NCBI GenBank assembly: GCA_005884305.1 | Contig: VAYL01000147.1 | Span: forward strand, 667 to 10,348 | Reading direction: 5' to 3' | Source: Actinomycetota bacterium | GTDB lineage: Bacteria; Actinomycetota; Thermoleophilia; Solirubrobacterales; 70-9 | DNA length: 9,682 nt | Shown here: in pieces, positions 1 through 4,701 of the stretch | Layout: the number at the start of each line of letters is the position of its first letter | How positions within the stretch are numbered: position 1 is the stretch's first letter | Program-made: the position numbers and the translations under genes | The notes under the pieces: generated by a model | What the model saw: only the letters and a program-made list of their open reading frames with translations | Databases searched by the model: none | Told to the model about the DNA's origin: nothing

Positions 1-225
1 GGGGCCGGCCACGGGCTCGTCGTCCGCGGAATCCTCTGACGGGCCTTCCTCGATCACGCAACGTACCGCGTCCCTCGTGACCTCGACGTTCATCGTCTTG
101 GGCCTGTGGCCCGAGAACCGATGCCAGACGGCTCCAAGCGATCGGGCGATCTCGTCGGACGCCATCTGATCGTTGCCCCCAGCCCCTTCCGACGGGCCCA
201 GTTCCGCGGACATTCGTAGCCCCAT
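1..225 (-). CDS. DUF2294/MpsC-like protein, 3' end beyond the left edge
   Basis: Minus-strand reading frame open to the left edge; the first 75 codons are visible. I chose the ATG at 225 because GAGGAG (232-237) sits 6 nt upstream; an in-frame ATG at 213 is the alternative. After a flexible Gly/Ser-rich leader of about 20 residues, residues 24-60 read SDEIARSLGAVWHRFSGHRP, then a strand-like stretch and VRCVIEEG. This resembles the start of the DUF2294 (Na+-translocating decarboxylase subunit-like, MpsC) fold, which has the pattern 'I..ai.r...e..GrgP..art.i..d.vvv.le'. The match is from memory and covers only part of the domain. The acidic stretch SEDSADDE (64-70) may be a linker to a second copy or a tail. 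It could equally be an unrelated small protein. MpsC has been linked to bicarbonate/Na+ transport in Firmicutes, but I would not transfer that role here. It lies 3' of a basic-protein gene and a hairpin, so it probably has its own transcript. Confidence 0.5.
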   Translation of the reverse strand, partial: MGLRMSAELGPSEGAGGNDQMASDEIARSLGAVWHRFSGHRPKTMNVEVTRDAVRCVIEEGPSEDSADDEPVAGP

Positions 226-307
226 TCCCCTCTCCTCGCTGTCGAGCCGGGTTCAAAAGAGGGCGGAGGAGGAGTCGGAGGCCCAGCCGGCAGGTCCATC
301 GAGGATA

Positions 308-330
308 GCGCTGCGGCTCGCCGCGAGCGC
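308..330 (-). terminator. Hairpin terminator candidate after the basic-protein gene
   Basis: On the minus strand the arms are GCGCT + GCGG and CCGC + AGCGC (9 bp in all), with one bulged base and a 4-nt CGAG loop. The hairpin begins about 24 nt past the TAG at 355-357. No U-tract follows, which is common for terminators in high-GC actinobacteria. The same bases also form a hairpin when read on the plus strand. Confidence 0.45.
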
Positions 331-354
331 AAGCCTCGCCTACGACTAGCCGGC

Positions 355-654
355 CTAGCGCCGGCGACGCTTCTGCCCGACAGCGCGGATCAGTTGCGCC
401 TTGCCCATCTTCGAGCGGCCCTCGATGCCAAGTCGCGCTGCCTCGCGTCGCAACTCGGTGACGGTCATCGCCCCGGCGCCGGTGCCGGTCTCGCCCGAGG
501 TGCCGCGCTTGCGCGCCCTTGCCTTAGCTCCCTCTCGGCCGAGTGCGCTCCGCGTCCTCGACGAGAGGTTCGTGATAGTCCGCTTGCGCCGCGCGCCCGT
601 TTGGGCCTTCTTCACGTTCTTGCGCGCCGCTCGACGCTGAGCCTGGGTAGCCAT
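355..654 (-). CDS. Small very basic protein with C-terminal Rho_N/SAP-like motif
   Basis: A 99-residue protein of unknown function, probably nucleic-acid binding. Residues 1-50 are packed with Arg, Lys and Ala (for example AQRRAARKNVKKAQTGARRK). A Gly/Thr-rich hinge follows at about 51-62. Residues 64-94 read TVTELRREAARLGIEGRSK then MGKAQLIRAV, which has the two-helix pattern of Rho-termination-factor N-terminal/SAP-like motifs. The protein ends in a run of basic residues (QKRRRR). Start choice: GAGGAGG (664-670) lies 9 nt upstream of the ATG at 654 but only 3 nt from the ATG at 660, so 654 is preferred. Similar short proteins in actinobacteria are sometimes labelled plasmid stabilization or Rho termination factor-like; I see no evidence for either role. 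A nucleoid-associated or RNA-binding role is inference from charge and motif. A strong hairpin follows the stop, so the gene is probably monocistronic. Confidence 0.75.
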   Translation of the reverse strand: MATQAQRRAARKNVKKAQTGARRKRTITNLSSRTRSALGREGAKARARKRGTSGETGTGAGAMTVTELRREAARLGIEGRSKMGKAQLIRAVGQKRRRR

Positions 655-687
655 CGACATCAACCTCCTCGGTTAGGTCTCCTGCTA

Positions 688-707
688 CAAGCCTCCGATC
701 CGGCTTG
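688..707. repeat. Short inverted repeat upstream of the basic-protein gene
   Basis: CAAGCC (688-693) and GGCTTG (702-707) are perfect 6-bp arms with an 8-nt loop. The repeat lies in the 113-bp gap between the stop of the SnoaL-like gene and the start of the basic-protein gene, 34 nt before that start. It could be a weak terminator for the upstream gene, a 5' leader hairpin, or chance. Nothing else recognisable was seen in this gap. Confidence 0.25.
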
Positions 708-767
708 CCCCCGCCTCTGTGTTTCGCTACCCGCTCGCCCGGTGAGCATGCGTCAATTCAATGCGGC

Positions 768-1184
768 TCAGGCGAGCTGACGGGCGTACTGCATCTGGTC
801 GAAGACCACGAAGTTGGACACGACTTTGCCGTCGCGGACCACGAAATGGTCCATGCCGTCGATCGCCAGCGACTTGTGCGTCGGCTCGATCCCGAGCAGC
901 GGTCCGTCGTGGGTGCCGGTGAGCCGCCAGTGAACGAGCACGTCCTCGCCCTGTTCGGCGATGGCAAGCACCTCCATGTGGAAGTCGGGCATCGCGGCGA
1001 ACGCATCCTCGAAGTATTGAGCGATTTCATCCGGCCCGCGGCAGGTGCGATCCGGGAACCGCTCGACGGTCTCGTCGCTCCAGAAGGGCCTCAGGGCCGA
1101 CACGTCATGCCGGTTCAGCATCTCGAATGCCCAGCGGACCCACTCCGCGTTCGAGGCGTTGGGCTTTGGGCTGGCCACGGCCAT
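768..1184 (-). CDS. SnoaL/NTF2-like protein (ester cyclase-type fold)
   Basis: A 138-residue single-domain protein of the SnoaL-like/NTF2 superfamily, a cone-shaped alpha+beta fold used for small hydrophobic ligands or isomerase/cyclase chemistry. Visible family features: N-terminal helices (EWVRWAFEMLNRHDVSALRP), the GPDEIAQYFEDAFAAMPDF segment, and the strands FHMEVLAIAEQGEDVLVHW, THDGPLLGIEPTHKSLAIDG and DHFVVRDGKVVSNFVVFDQ. The H-W-R-x-x-G-T-H-x-G run (85-94) and the closing FDQMQYARQL are typical of the SnoaL/ester-cyclase branch. The ATG at 1184 gives the normal length; a longer frame opening at 1256 would overlap the TetR gene and adds no recognisable sequence. No clear ribosome binding site is seen. 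It starts 19 nt after the TetR stop codon on the same strand, so the two are probably cotranscribed and this protein may be a target of that regulator. The substrate cannot be told from sequence; catalysis is not certain. Confidence 0.85.
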   Translation of the reverse strand: MAVASPKPNASNAEWVRWAFEMLNRHDVSALRPFWSDETVERFPDRTCRGPDEIAQYFEDAFAAMPDFHMEVLAIAEQGEDVLVHWRLTGTHDGPLLGIEPTHKSLAIDGMDHFVVRDGKVVSNFVVFDQMQYARQLA

Positions 1185-1203
1185 CAGTGGATGCGGTGGT
1201 CGG

Positions 1204-1821
1204 CTATTGCGTTCGGGCGTCCTCGAGGGCGCCGTGAAACAACCTTTGGAGTTCATCCGCGACTCGTTCGAGTGGCCCGTTCGAGCGCTCGGCGCGAGAG
1301 AGGATCACGGCCCCCTCGACCGCGGAGATCGCGATCGAACCCAGCGAGCGCGCCCGTTCCTCGGGGATTCCGGCGCGCTGAAGCATCTCGGCGTAGAGCT
1401 CCTCCCAGCGCTGGAACACGTCCTTGGCGGCAGCGCGCGCCGCGGGCGAGTGATCCCCCTCGAGCGTTGCGGCGATGACGGGGCATCCCGCCGCGAAATC
1501 GCTGTTGTACATGACGGTGCGCCAGAAGTTCACGATGGTGTCGATGGCCGCTACGGGGTCCTCCGCTTCCTCGACTGCTTGGCCGAGCAGCTTCGCGACG
1601 GTATCCCCGGCGTAGCGCGTGGCTTCCTCGACGAGCTGCGACTTGCCGCCGGGGAAGTGGTGGTAGATCGAGCCGCGGGGCGCCCCCGAATGCTCGATCA
1701 CCTGTGAGAACGAGGTCGCCTCGATGCCGCGCTCGCCCATCAGAATCAAGGCGCTCTGGATCATTCGCTCGCGCGGATGTTCCGGTCCGTCGGTTGTCGG
1801 TTGCACTCTGACGGTCGTCAT
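1204..1821 (-). CDS. TetR/AcrR-family regulator, LmrA/YxaF-like
   Basis: A 205-residue one-component repressor. Residues 17-64 form the TetR DNA-binding domain, with RERMIQSALILMGERGIEAT, a helix-turn-helix at about 37-56 (FSQVIEHSGAPRGSIYHHF) and the PGGKSQLVEEA that follows it. The SIYHHFPGGK signature and the ligand-domain motif FAAGCPVIAATLEGD (109-123) are hallmarks of the LmrA/YxaF subgroup, whose members repress transporter or oxidoreductase genes and release DNA on binding small hydrophobic molecules. The ATG at 1821 gives the usual short N-terminal arm. The frame stays open far upstream, but that extension lies antisense to the propeller gene and has no TetR character. No strong Shine-Dalgarno is seen (a distant GGAG only). 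The downstream SnoaL-like gene follows after 19 nt, and the divergent propeller gene starts 24 bp away, so both are candidate targets. The inducer is unknown. Confidence 0.92.
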   Translation of the reverse strand: MTTVRVQPTTDGPEHPRERMIQSALILMGERGIEATSFSQVIEHSGAPRGSIYHHFPGGKSQLVEEATRYAGDTVAKLLGQAVEEAEDPVAAIDTIVNFWRTVMYNSDFAAGCPVIAATLEGDHSPAARAAAKDVFQRWEELYAEMLQRAGIPEERARSLGSIAISAVEGAVILSRAERSNGPLERVADELQRLFHGALEDARTQ

Positions 1822-1843
1822 AGTAGGGTCGTCCGCTCCGGCT

Positions 1844-1861
1844 CTATGACGCGCATGATAG
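1844..1861. promoter_or_regulatory. Imperfect palindrome, candidate TetR-type operator, with tetR -10
   Basis: CTATGACGCGCATGATAG matches its own reverse complement at 14 of 18 positions. It covers the start codon of the propeller gene (ATG at 1846). On the minus strand it includes TATCAT (1855-1860), a 5-of-6 match to TATAAT and a plausible -10 for the TetR gene, placing its start site near 1848. No good -35 is seen. Binding by the neighbouring TetR is inference from position and symmetry; the sequence does not resemble the LmrA/YxaF consensus operator as I recall it. Confidence 0.35.
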
Positions 1862-3720
1862 TCCACATCACCAGCTCGGCGGTCGCCGTCGCCACGACCC
1901 TCACACTGGTCGCCACGCGGCCGGCGGCCGCCGACTGGCCGATGTACGGACACGATCTCGCAAATTCGCGGAGCGCGGGTGCAGCGGGACCGGCGAGGAG
2001 TCAGGTCGGATCCCTCCGACGGGCGTGGAAGTTCAAGTCCTCCAACGGCGATTTCACGGGCACCCCGGTGGTGGCCGGCGGCCGGCTCGTGGCCGGCACA
2101 AATCTCGGCTCGATCTACGCCCTCGATCCCGCGACCGGAAAGATGCTCTGGTCGCGCAAGGTCGGGCAGCCGATCAACGGGTCGGCGGCGATCGACCCTC
2201 ATGCGCCCGGCGGCGGGATGGTGTTCGTCCCGGTGGCCAAGCTGGGGAGTCCGCGGCTGCTCGCCCTGTCGCTTCGCACCGGCGCGGTTCGCTGGCAGCG
2301 GGTCTTGACGCGACAGCCCGGCGCCGACGTCTTCGGCAGCCCCGTCTACTGGCGGGGCACCGTCTACATCGGTACCTCCGGGCAGGGCAACGACGAGAGC
2401 ACCGCGCGCGGCAGCGTGCTCGCGTTCCATGAGGCGACCGGCAGGCTCCGCTGGCGGACGTTCACGGTGCCCCCGGGCCACGACGGCGGCGCCGTGTGGA
2501 GCACCCCGGCGATCGACACCTTCTCCGGACGCCTCTACGTCGGCACGGGAAACGCCTATCACCCGCCGGCCGCGGGCACGACGGATGCGATGCTGGCCCT
2601 CAGCGCCTCGAGCGGCCGAATCCTCGGCCACTACCAGAGCATCCCCGGAGACGTCTGGGAGGCGGACGATCCGACCGGGGGCCCCGACTCCGACTTCGGC
2701 GCTTCACCGAATCTTTTCGCGAGCCGCGAAGGCCGGCCGCTGGTGGGCGAGGGGCAGAAGAGCGGCACATACTGGGCGCTGGACCGCGCCACCATGCGGC
2801 CGGTCTGGCACAAGGCGGTTGGCCCCGGATCGCAGTTCGACGGCGGGATCAATTCGACCGGCTACGACGGCACGAGGATCTACGGCACCGACGCCATCGA
2901 CAGCCAGGTCTTCGCGCTCGGGCGGGGCGGTGCGACCCAGTGGAACTCGCTCGATACCGGCACCGCCCACTTCAGCACGGTCGCGTTGGGCAACGGCGTC
3001 GTCTACAGCGCCGACTCGGCCGGTTTCCTCACCGCGCGGGACGCAGCGACGGGCAAGGTCCTGACCAAGATTCCCCTGGGCCATCCGACCTTCGGCGGCA
3101 TCTCGGTCGTCCGGCGCGCCGTTTACGTGGCGATCGGGACCGGTCCGCCCTCGCCGGCGCAGCCCATCCCCGGGATCGACACGTCCAAGATGGACGGGTC
3201 CGGGTCGATCGTCGCCCTCCGCGGCCCCGCGACGTCGAGGGCGGGCTCGCGGCACGCCGGCGAGCGCACCTTCAGCGGCAGCTGCCAGCTCTCGGGGCAC
3301 GTGCGCTTCCATCCTCGGCTCACGAACTCGCCACAAAAGGGGCGGGTCCGGGTCGCCCTGCGAGGCAGCTGCTCCGGGAGCCTGACCGGCGCGGCCGGCC
3401 GGACGCGATCCGTAAGTGGCCTGACGGTCAGGGGGCGAGCGCGGAGCCACGGGCTCGAGTCCTGTGGGGCAGGGCGGGGCAAGGGGACCGGCTCCCTGGC
3501 ATTCGGGCACCGGCGCATCCGCTTCACCTACCGCGAGGTCCGGGCCGGGCCCGGGCTGACGCTCAAGGCCGACGGTGCCGCGAGCGGTTCCGCGGCGGCC
3601 GAGGGAAACGTCAGCCCGAGCGCCGATCCAGCGCCAATCCTCAAATCGTGCGGCGGCTCCGGGTTGCGTCGGGCGCCAATCGATGTCCGGCTCGCGACCG
3701 CACCGACGATCTCTGGCTAA
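1846..3720 (+). CDS. Secreted PQQ-type beta-propeller, PVA-dehydrogenase-like, with four-Cys tail
   Basis: A 624-residue exported protein. Residues 1-29 form a signal peptide (hydrophobic core 10-23, likely cleavage after PAAA before DWPMYG). Residues 30-460 are a PQQ-type propeller. WPMYGHDLANSR (31-42) is the usual opening of quinoprotein dehydrogenases, and PQQ blade signatures LDPATGKMLW (93-102), HEATGRLRW (195-203) and RDAATGKVL (398-406) are present. VWSTPAIDTFSGRLYVGTGN (218-236) and PDSDFGASPNL (280-290) match the polyvinyl-alcohol-dehydrogenase branch. There is no CxxCH haem motif and no cysteine at all in the propeller, so the vicinal disulphide of methanol dehydrogenases is absent. 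Residues 475-624 are a separate basic, Gly/Ser-rich domain with the only four cysteines (480, 509, 540, 602). Start: the ATG at 1846 begins the signal peptide; ATG 1855 is the alternative. Enzyme activity is uncertain; it may only be a structural or binding propeller. Divergent from the TetR gene. Confidence 0.85.
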   Translation: MTRMIVHITSSAVAVATTLTLVATRPAAADWPMYGHDLANSRSAGAAGPARSQVGSLRRAWKFKSSNGDFTGTPVVAGGRLVAGTNLGSIYALDPATGKMLWSRKVGQPINGSAAIDPHAPGGGMVFVPVAKLGSPRLLALSLRTGAVRWQRVLTRQPGADVFGSPVYWRGTVYIGTSGQGNDESTARGSVLAFHEATGRLRWRTFTVPPGHDGGAVWSTPAIDTFSGRLYVGTGNAYHPPAAGTTDAMLALSASSGRILGHYQSIPGDVWEADDPTGGPDSDFGASPNLFASREGRPLVGEGQKSGTYWALDRATMRPVWHKAVGPGSQFDGGINSTGYDGTRIYGTDAIDSQVFALGRGGATQWNSLDTGTAHFSTVALGNGVVYSADSAGFLTARDAATGKVLTKIPLGHPTFGGISVVRRAVYVAIGTGPPSPAQPIPGIDTSKMDGSGSIVALRGPATSRAGSRHAGERTFSGSCQLSGHVRFHPRLTNSPQKGRVRVALRGSCSGSLTGAAGRTRSVSGLTVRGRARSHGLESCGAGRGKGTGSLAFGHRRIRFTYREVRAGPGLTLKADGAASGSAAAEGNVSPSADPAPILKSCGGSGLRRAPIDVRLATAPTISG

Positions 3721-3744
3721 CCACGTTCGCACTCCTTCAGCGCG

Positions 3745-3760
3745 GTAAGTGCTAACTTAC
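3745..3760. promoter_or_regulatory. First of two tandem palindromes (ArsR operator candidate)
   Basis: GTAAGTGCTAACTTAC: perfect 6-bp arms GTAAGT/ACTTAC around a 4-nt centre, ending 5 bp before the ArsR GTG start. TAACTT (3753-3758) inside it is a possible -10 hexamer whose spacing would put the transcript start at about the GTG, that is a leaderless mRNA. No convincing -35 is seen. Symmetric sites of this size directly before an arsR gene are the normal place for autorepression. Confidence 0.7.
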
Positions 3761-3761
3761 C

Positions 3762-3777
3762 GTAAGTGGTAACTTAC
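3762..3777. promoter_or_regulatory. Second tandem palindrome, overlapping the ArsR start codon
   Basis: GTAAGTGGTAACTTAC: the same arms as the first copy (15 of 16 bases identical between copies), with a centre-to-centre distance of 17 bp and a single C between units. The GTG start codon (3766-3768) lies within the left arm and centre. Two equal sites about one and a half helical turns apart suggest that two regulator dimers bind opposite faces or cooperate. Confidence 0.7.
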
Positions 3778-4086
3778 GAAGCCGATGCATGGACGGCGCT
3801 CGGCGATCCGACGCGGCGGGCCATCTTCGCCCGGCTCGCCGAGCGCCCACGGCCGGTGGGCGAGCTGGCGCATGGGCTGCCGGTGAGCCGGCCGGCGGTC
3901 TCGCAGCACCTCAGGGTTCTCAAGGAGGCGGGCCTGGTGACCGACAGGTCGGCGGGGAACCGGCGCATCTACCGCGTTGATCCCGATGGGCTCGCGGCCC
4001 TCCGGACGCAGCTCGATCGCTTCTGGAACGAGGCCCTGGCCAACTACAAGCAACTCGTCGAGCAGTCGACGGAGGAGGACGAATGA
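3766..4086 (+). CDS. ArsR-family winged-helix regulator (SRPBCC-linked, metal-independent)
   Basis: A 106-residue dimeric winged-helix repressor. Residues 9-70 form the domain: WTALGDPTRRAIFARLAERP, then VGELAHGLPVSRPAVSQHL with the recognition helix at about 41-53, then the wing LVTDRSAGNRRIYRVDP. The C-terminal helix (77-100, LAALRTQLDRFWNEALANYK) is usual for the branch paired with SRPBCC/AHSA1 proteins. There are no cysteines and no ELCVCDL metal site, so it should not sense arsenic or heavy metals. Start: GTG at 3766 is the only in-frame start that keeps the MVTYEADAW leader, and there is no Shine-Dalgarno, so the mRNA is probably leaderless. The start codon sits inside a palindrome. The stop overlaps the next gene's ATG (ATGA at 4083-4086). 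It probably represses its own operon; the ligand is unknown. Confidence 0.92.
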   Translation: MVTYEADAWTALGDPTRRAIFARLAERPRPVGELAHGLPVSRPAVSQHLRVLKEAGLVTDRSAGNRRIYRVDPDGLAALRTQLDRFWNEALANYKQLVEQSTEEDE

Positions 4087-4559
4087 CTACGCAGGCAGAG
4101 CAGACCTCGGTTCAAACCGCGATCGTCGCCGAGGCGCCGGTGGAGCGAGCCTTTCAGGTCTTCACCGAGGACTTCGACAGGATCAAACCCCGCGACCACA
4201 ACCTGCTCGAGGTGGACATCGCCGAGTCGGTGTTCGAGCCGCGCGCAGGTGGTCGGGTGTATGACCGCGGCGTCGACGGAAGCGAATGCCAGTGGGCGCG
4301 CGTGATCGCCTACGAGCCGCCCGAGCGCATCGTCTTCACCTGGGACATCAGCCCGCAGTGGCAGCTCGAGACGGACCTGTCGAAGGCGAGCGAGGTGGAG
4401 CTCCGCTTCATCCCGGAGGGCGACCGGCGTACCCGGGTCGAGCTCGAGCACCGGCATCTCGACCGCCACGGCTCCGGCTGGGAGGGCCTGCGCGAGGGCG
4501 TCGGCGGCGAGCAGGGTTGGCCGCTTTACCTCGGGCGCTTCGCCGAGCGGGTGGCCTAG
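4083..4559 (+). CDS. SRPBCC/AHSA1-like protein
   Basis: A 158-residue protein of the START/Bet v 1-like SRPBCC superfamily, AHSA1 (activator of Hsp90 ATPase homologue) branch. These have a helix-grip fold with a deep hydrophobic pocket. Family features: the first strand and helix QTAIVAEAPVERAFQVFTED, the FEPRAGGRVYDRG turn, WARVIAYEPPERIVFTWDIS (71-90), and the paired strands SEVELRFIPEGDRRTRVELE (103-122), followed by a long C-terminal helix from about 132. Its ATG overlaps the ArsR stop, with GGAGGAGG at 4071-4078, so translation is coupled. ArsR-SRPBCC pairs are very common in actinobacteria, and the SRPBCC protein may bind or modify the regulator's ligand, but no substrate is established for this subgroup and I see no catalytic signature. 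A strong hairpin follows 10 nt after the stop. Confidence 0.9.
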   Translation: MTTQAEQTSVQTAIVAEAPVERAFQVFTEDFDRIKPRDHNLLEVDIAESVFEPRAGGRVYDRGVDGSECQWARVIAYEPPERIVFTWDISPQWQLETDLSKASEVELRFIPEGDRRTRVELEHRHLDRHGSGWEGLREGVGGEQGWPLYLGRFAERVA

Positions 4560-4569
4560 CCGCTCCAAC

Positions 4570-4590
4570 GGGCGTCACCTGGTGACGCCC
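4570..4590 (+). terminator. Hairpin terminator after the ArsR-SRPBCC operon
   Basis: Perfect inverted repeat GGGCGTCACC (4570-4579) and GGTGACGCCC (4581-4590) with one base between; as RNA this is at least an 8-bp stem with a CCTGG loop. It lies 10 nt past the TAG of the SRPBCC gene. There is no U-tract, as in many actinobacterial terminators. Since the repeat is symmetric it could alternatively be a protein-binding site for the downstream operon. Confidence 0.6.
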
Positions 4591-4686
4591 GGACTGCGGG
4601 AACGAGTAGGGGTTCCTCAGGGACATCCCCAATAGACAGGAGTGCGATCGGCTGGGAGCCTCGGCGGCAAGCAATCGACAGCCTGC
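4591..4686 (+). promoter_or_regulatory. Presumed promoter and leader region of the PspC-kinase-regulator operon
   Basis: Non-coding DNA between the hairpin and the ribosome binding site of the PspC-like gene. A promoter is expected here because the preceding operon ends in a terminator-like hairpin. I could not find a convincing -35/-10 pair: GGGAAC (4598-4603) recalls an ECF -35, but no matching -10 lies at the right distance. A bulged hairpin is possible at 4609-4630 (GGGG arm to CCCC arm). Confidence 0.3.
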
Positions 4687-4694
4687 AAGGAGGT
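4687..4694 (+). promoter_or_regulatory. Strong ribosome binding site, fixes the PspC-like start
   Basis: AAGGAGGT is a full match to the 16S anti-Shine-Dalgarno and lies 7 nt before the ATG at 4702. It rules out an in-frame upstream start at 4642 and suggests high translation of the first gene of the operon. Confidence 0.85.
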
Positions 4695-4701
4695 ATTCCC
4701 G

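Noticed and set aside
249..262. GGTTCAAAAG, reminiscent of a tRNA T-loop
   Set aside because: No T-stem, acceptor stem or anticodon arm can be built around it on either strand.
724..756. Possible minus-strand promoter TTGACG (751-756) with TAGCGA (724-729) for the basic-protein gene
   Set aside because: The spacer is 21 bp, too long for a standard sigma-70-type promoter, and the -10 match is poor.
705..1478. Plus-strand frames at 705-1478 and 1045-1707 opposite the SnoaL-like and TetR genes
   Set aside because: Antisense to two well-recognised families; no domain content.
1822..2631. Upstream in-frame extension of the TetR gene on the minus strand (about 270 extra codons)
   Set aside because: It lies antisense to the propeller gene, is Arg/Gly/Ala-rich with no domain, and the TetR fold is complete from 1821. 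Long antisense frames are expected in high-GC coding DNA.
3412..3420. GTAAGTGG inside the propeller gene, same as a half-site of the ArsR palindromes
   Set aside because: No second arm follows (no ACTTAC nearby); a single 8-base match in coding DNA is likely chance.
2496..3755. Long plus-strand frame overlapping the propeller gene, and a 342-codon minus-strand frame at 2704-3732
   Set aside because: Both are Arg/Pro/Gly-rich low-complexity translations with no motifs; the propeller frame carries signal peptide and PQQ blades.
3766..4086. Arsenic or metal-responsive role for the ArsR-family gene
   Set aside because: No cysteines or metal-binding motif, and no arsenic-resistance genes nearby; the SRPBCC partner points to a different branch.
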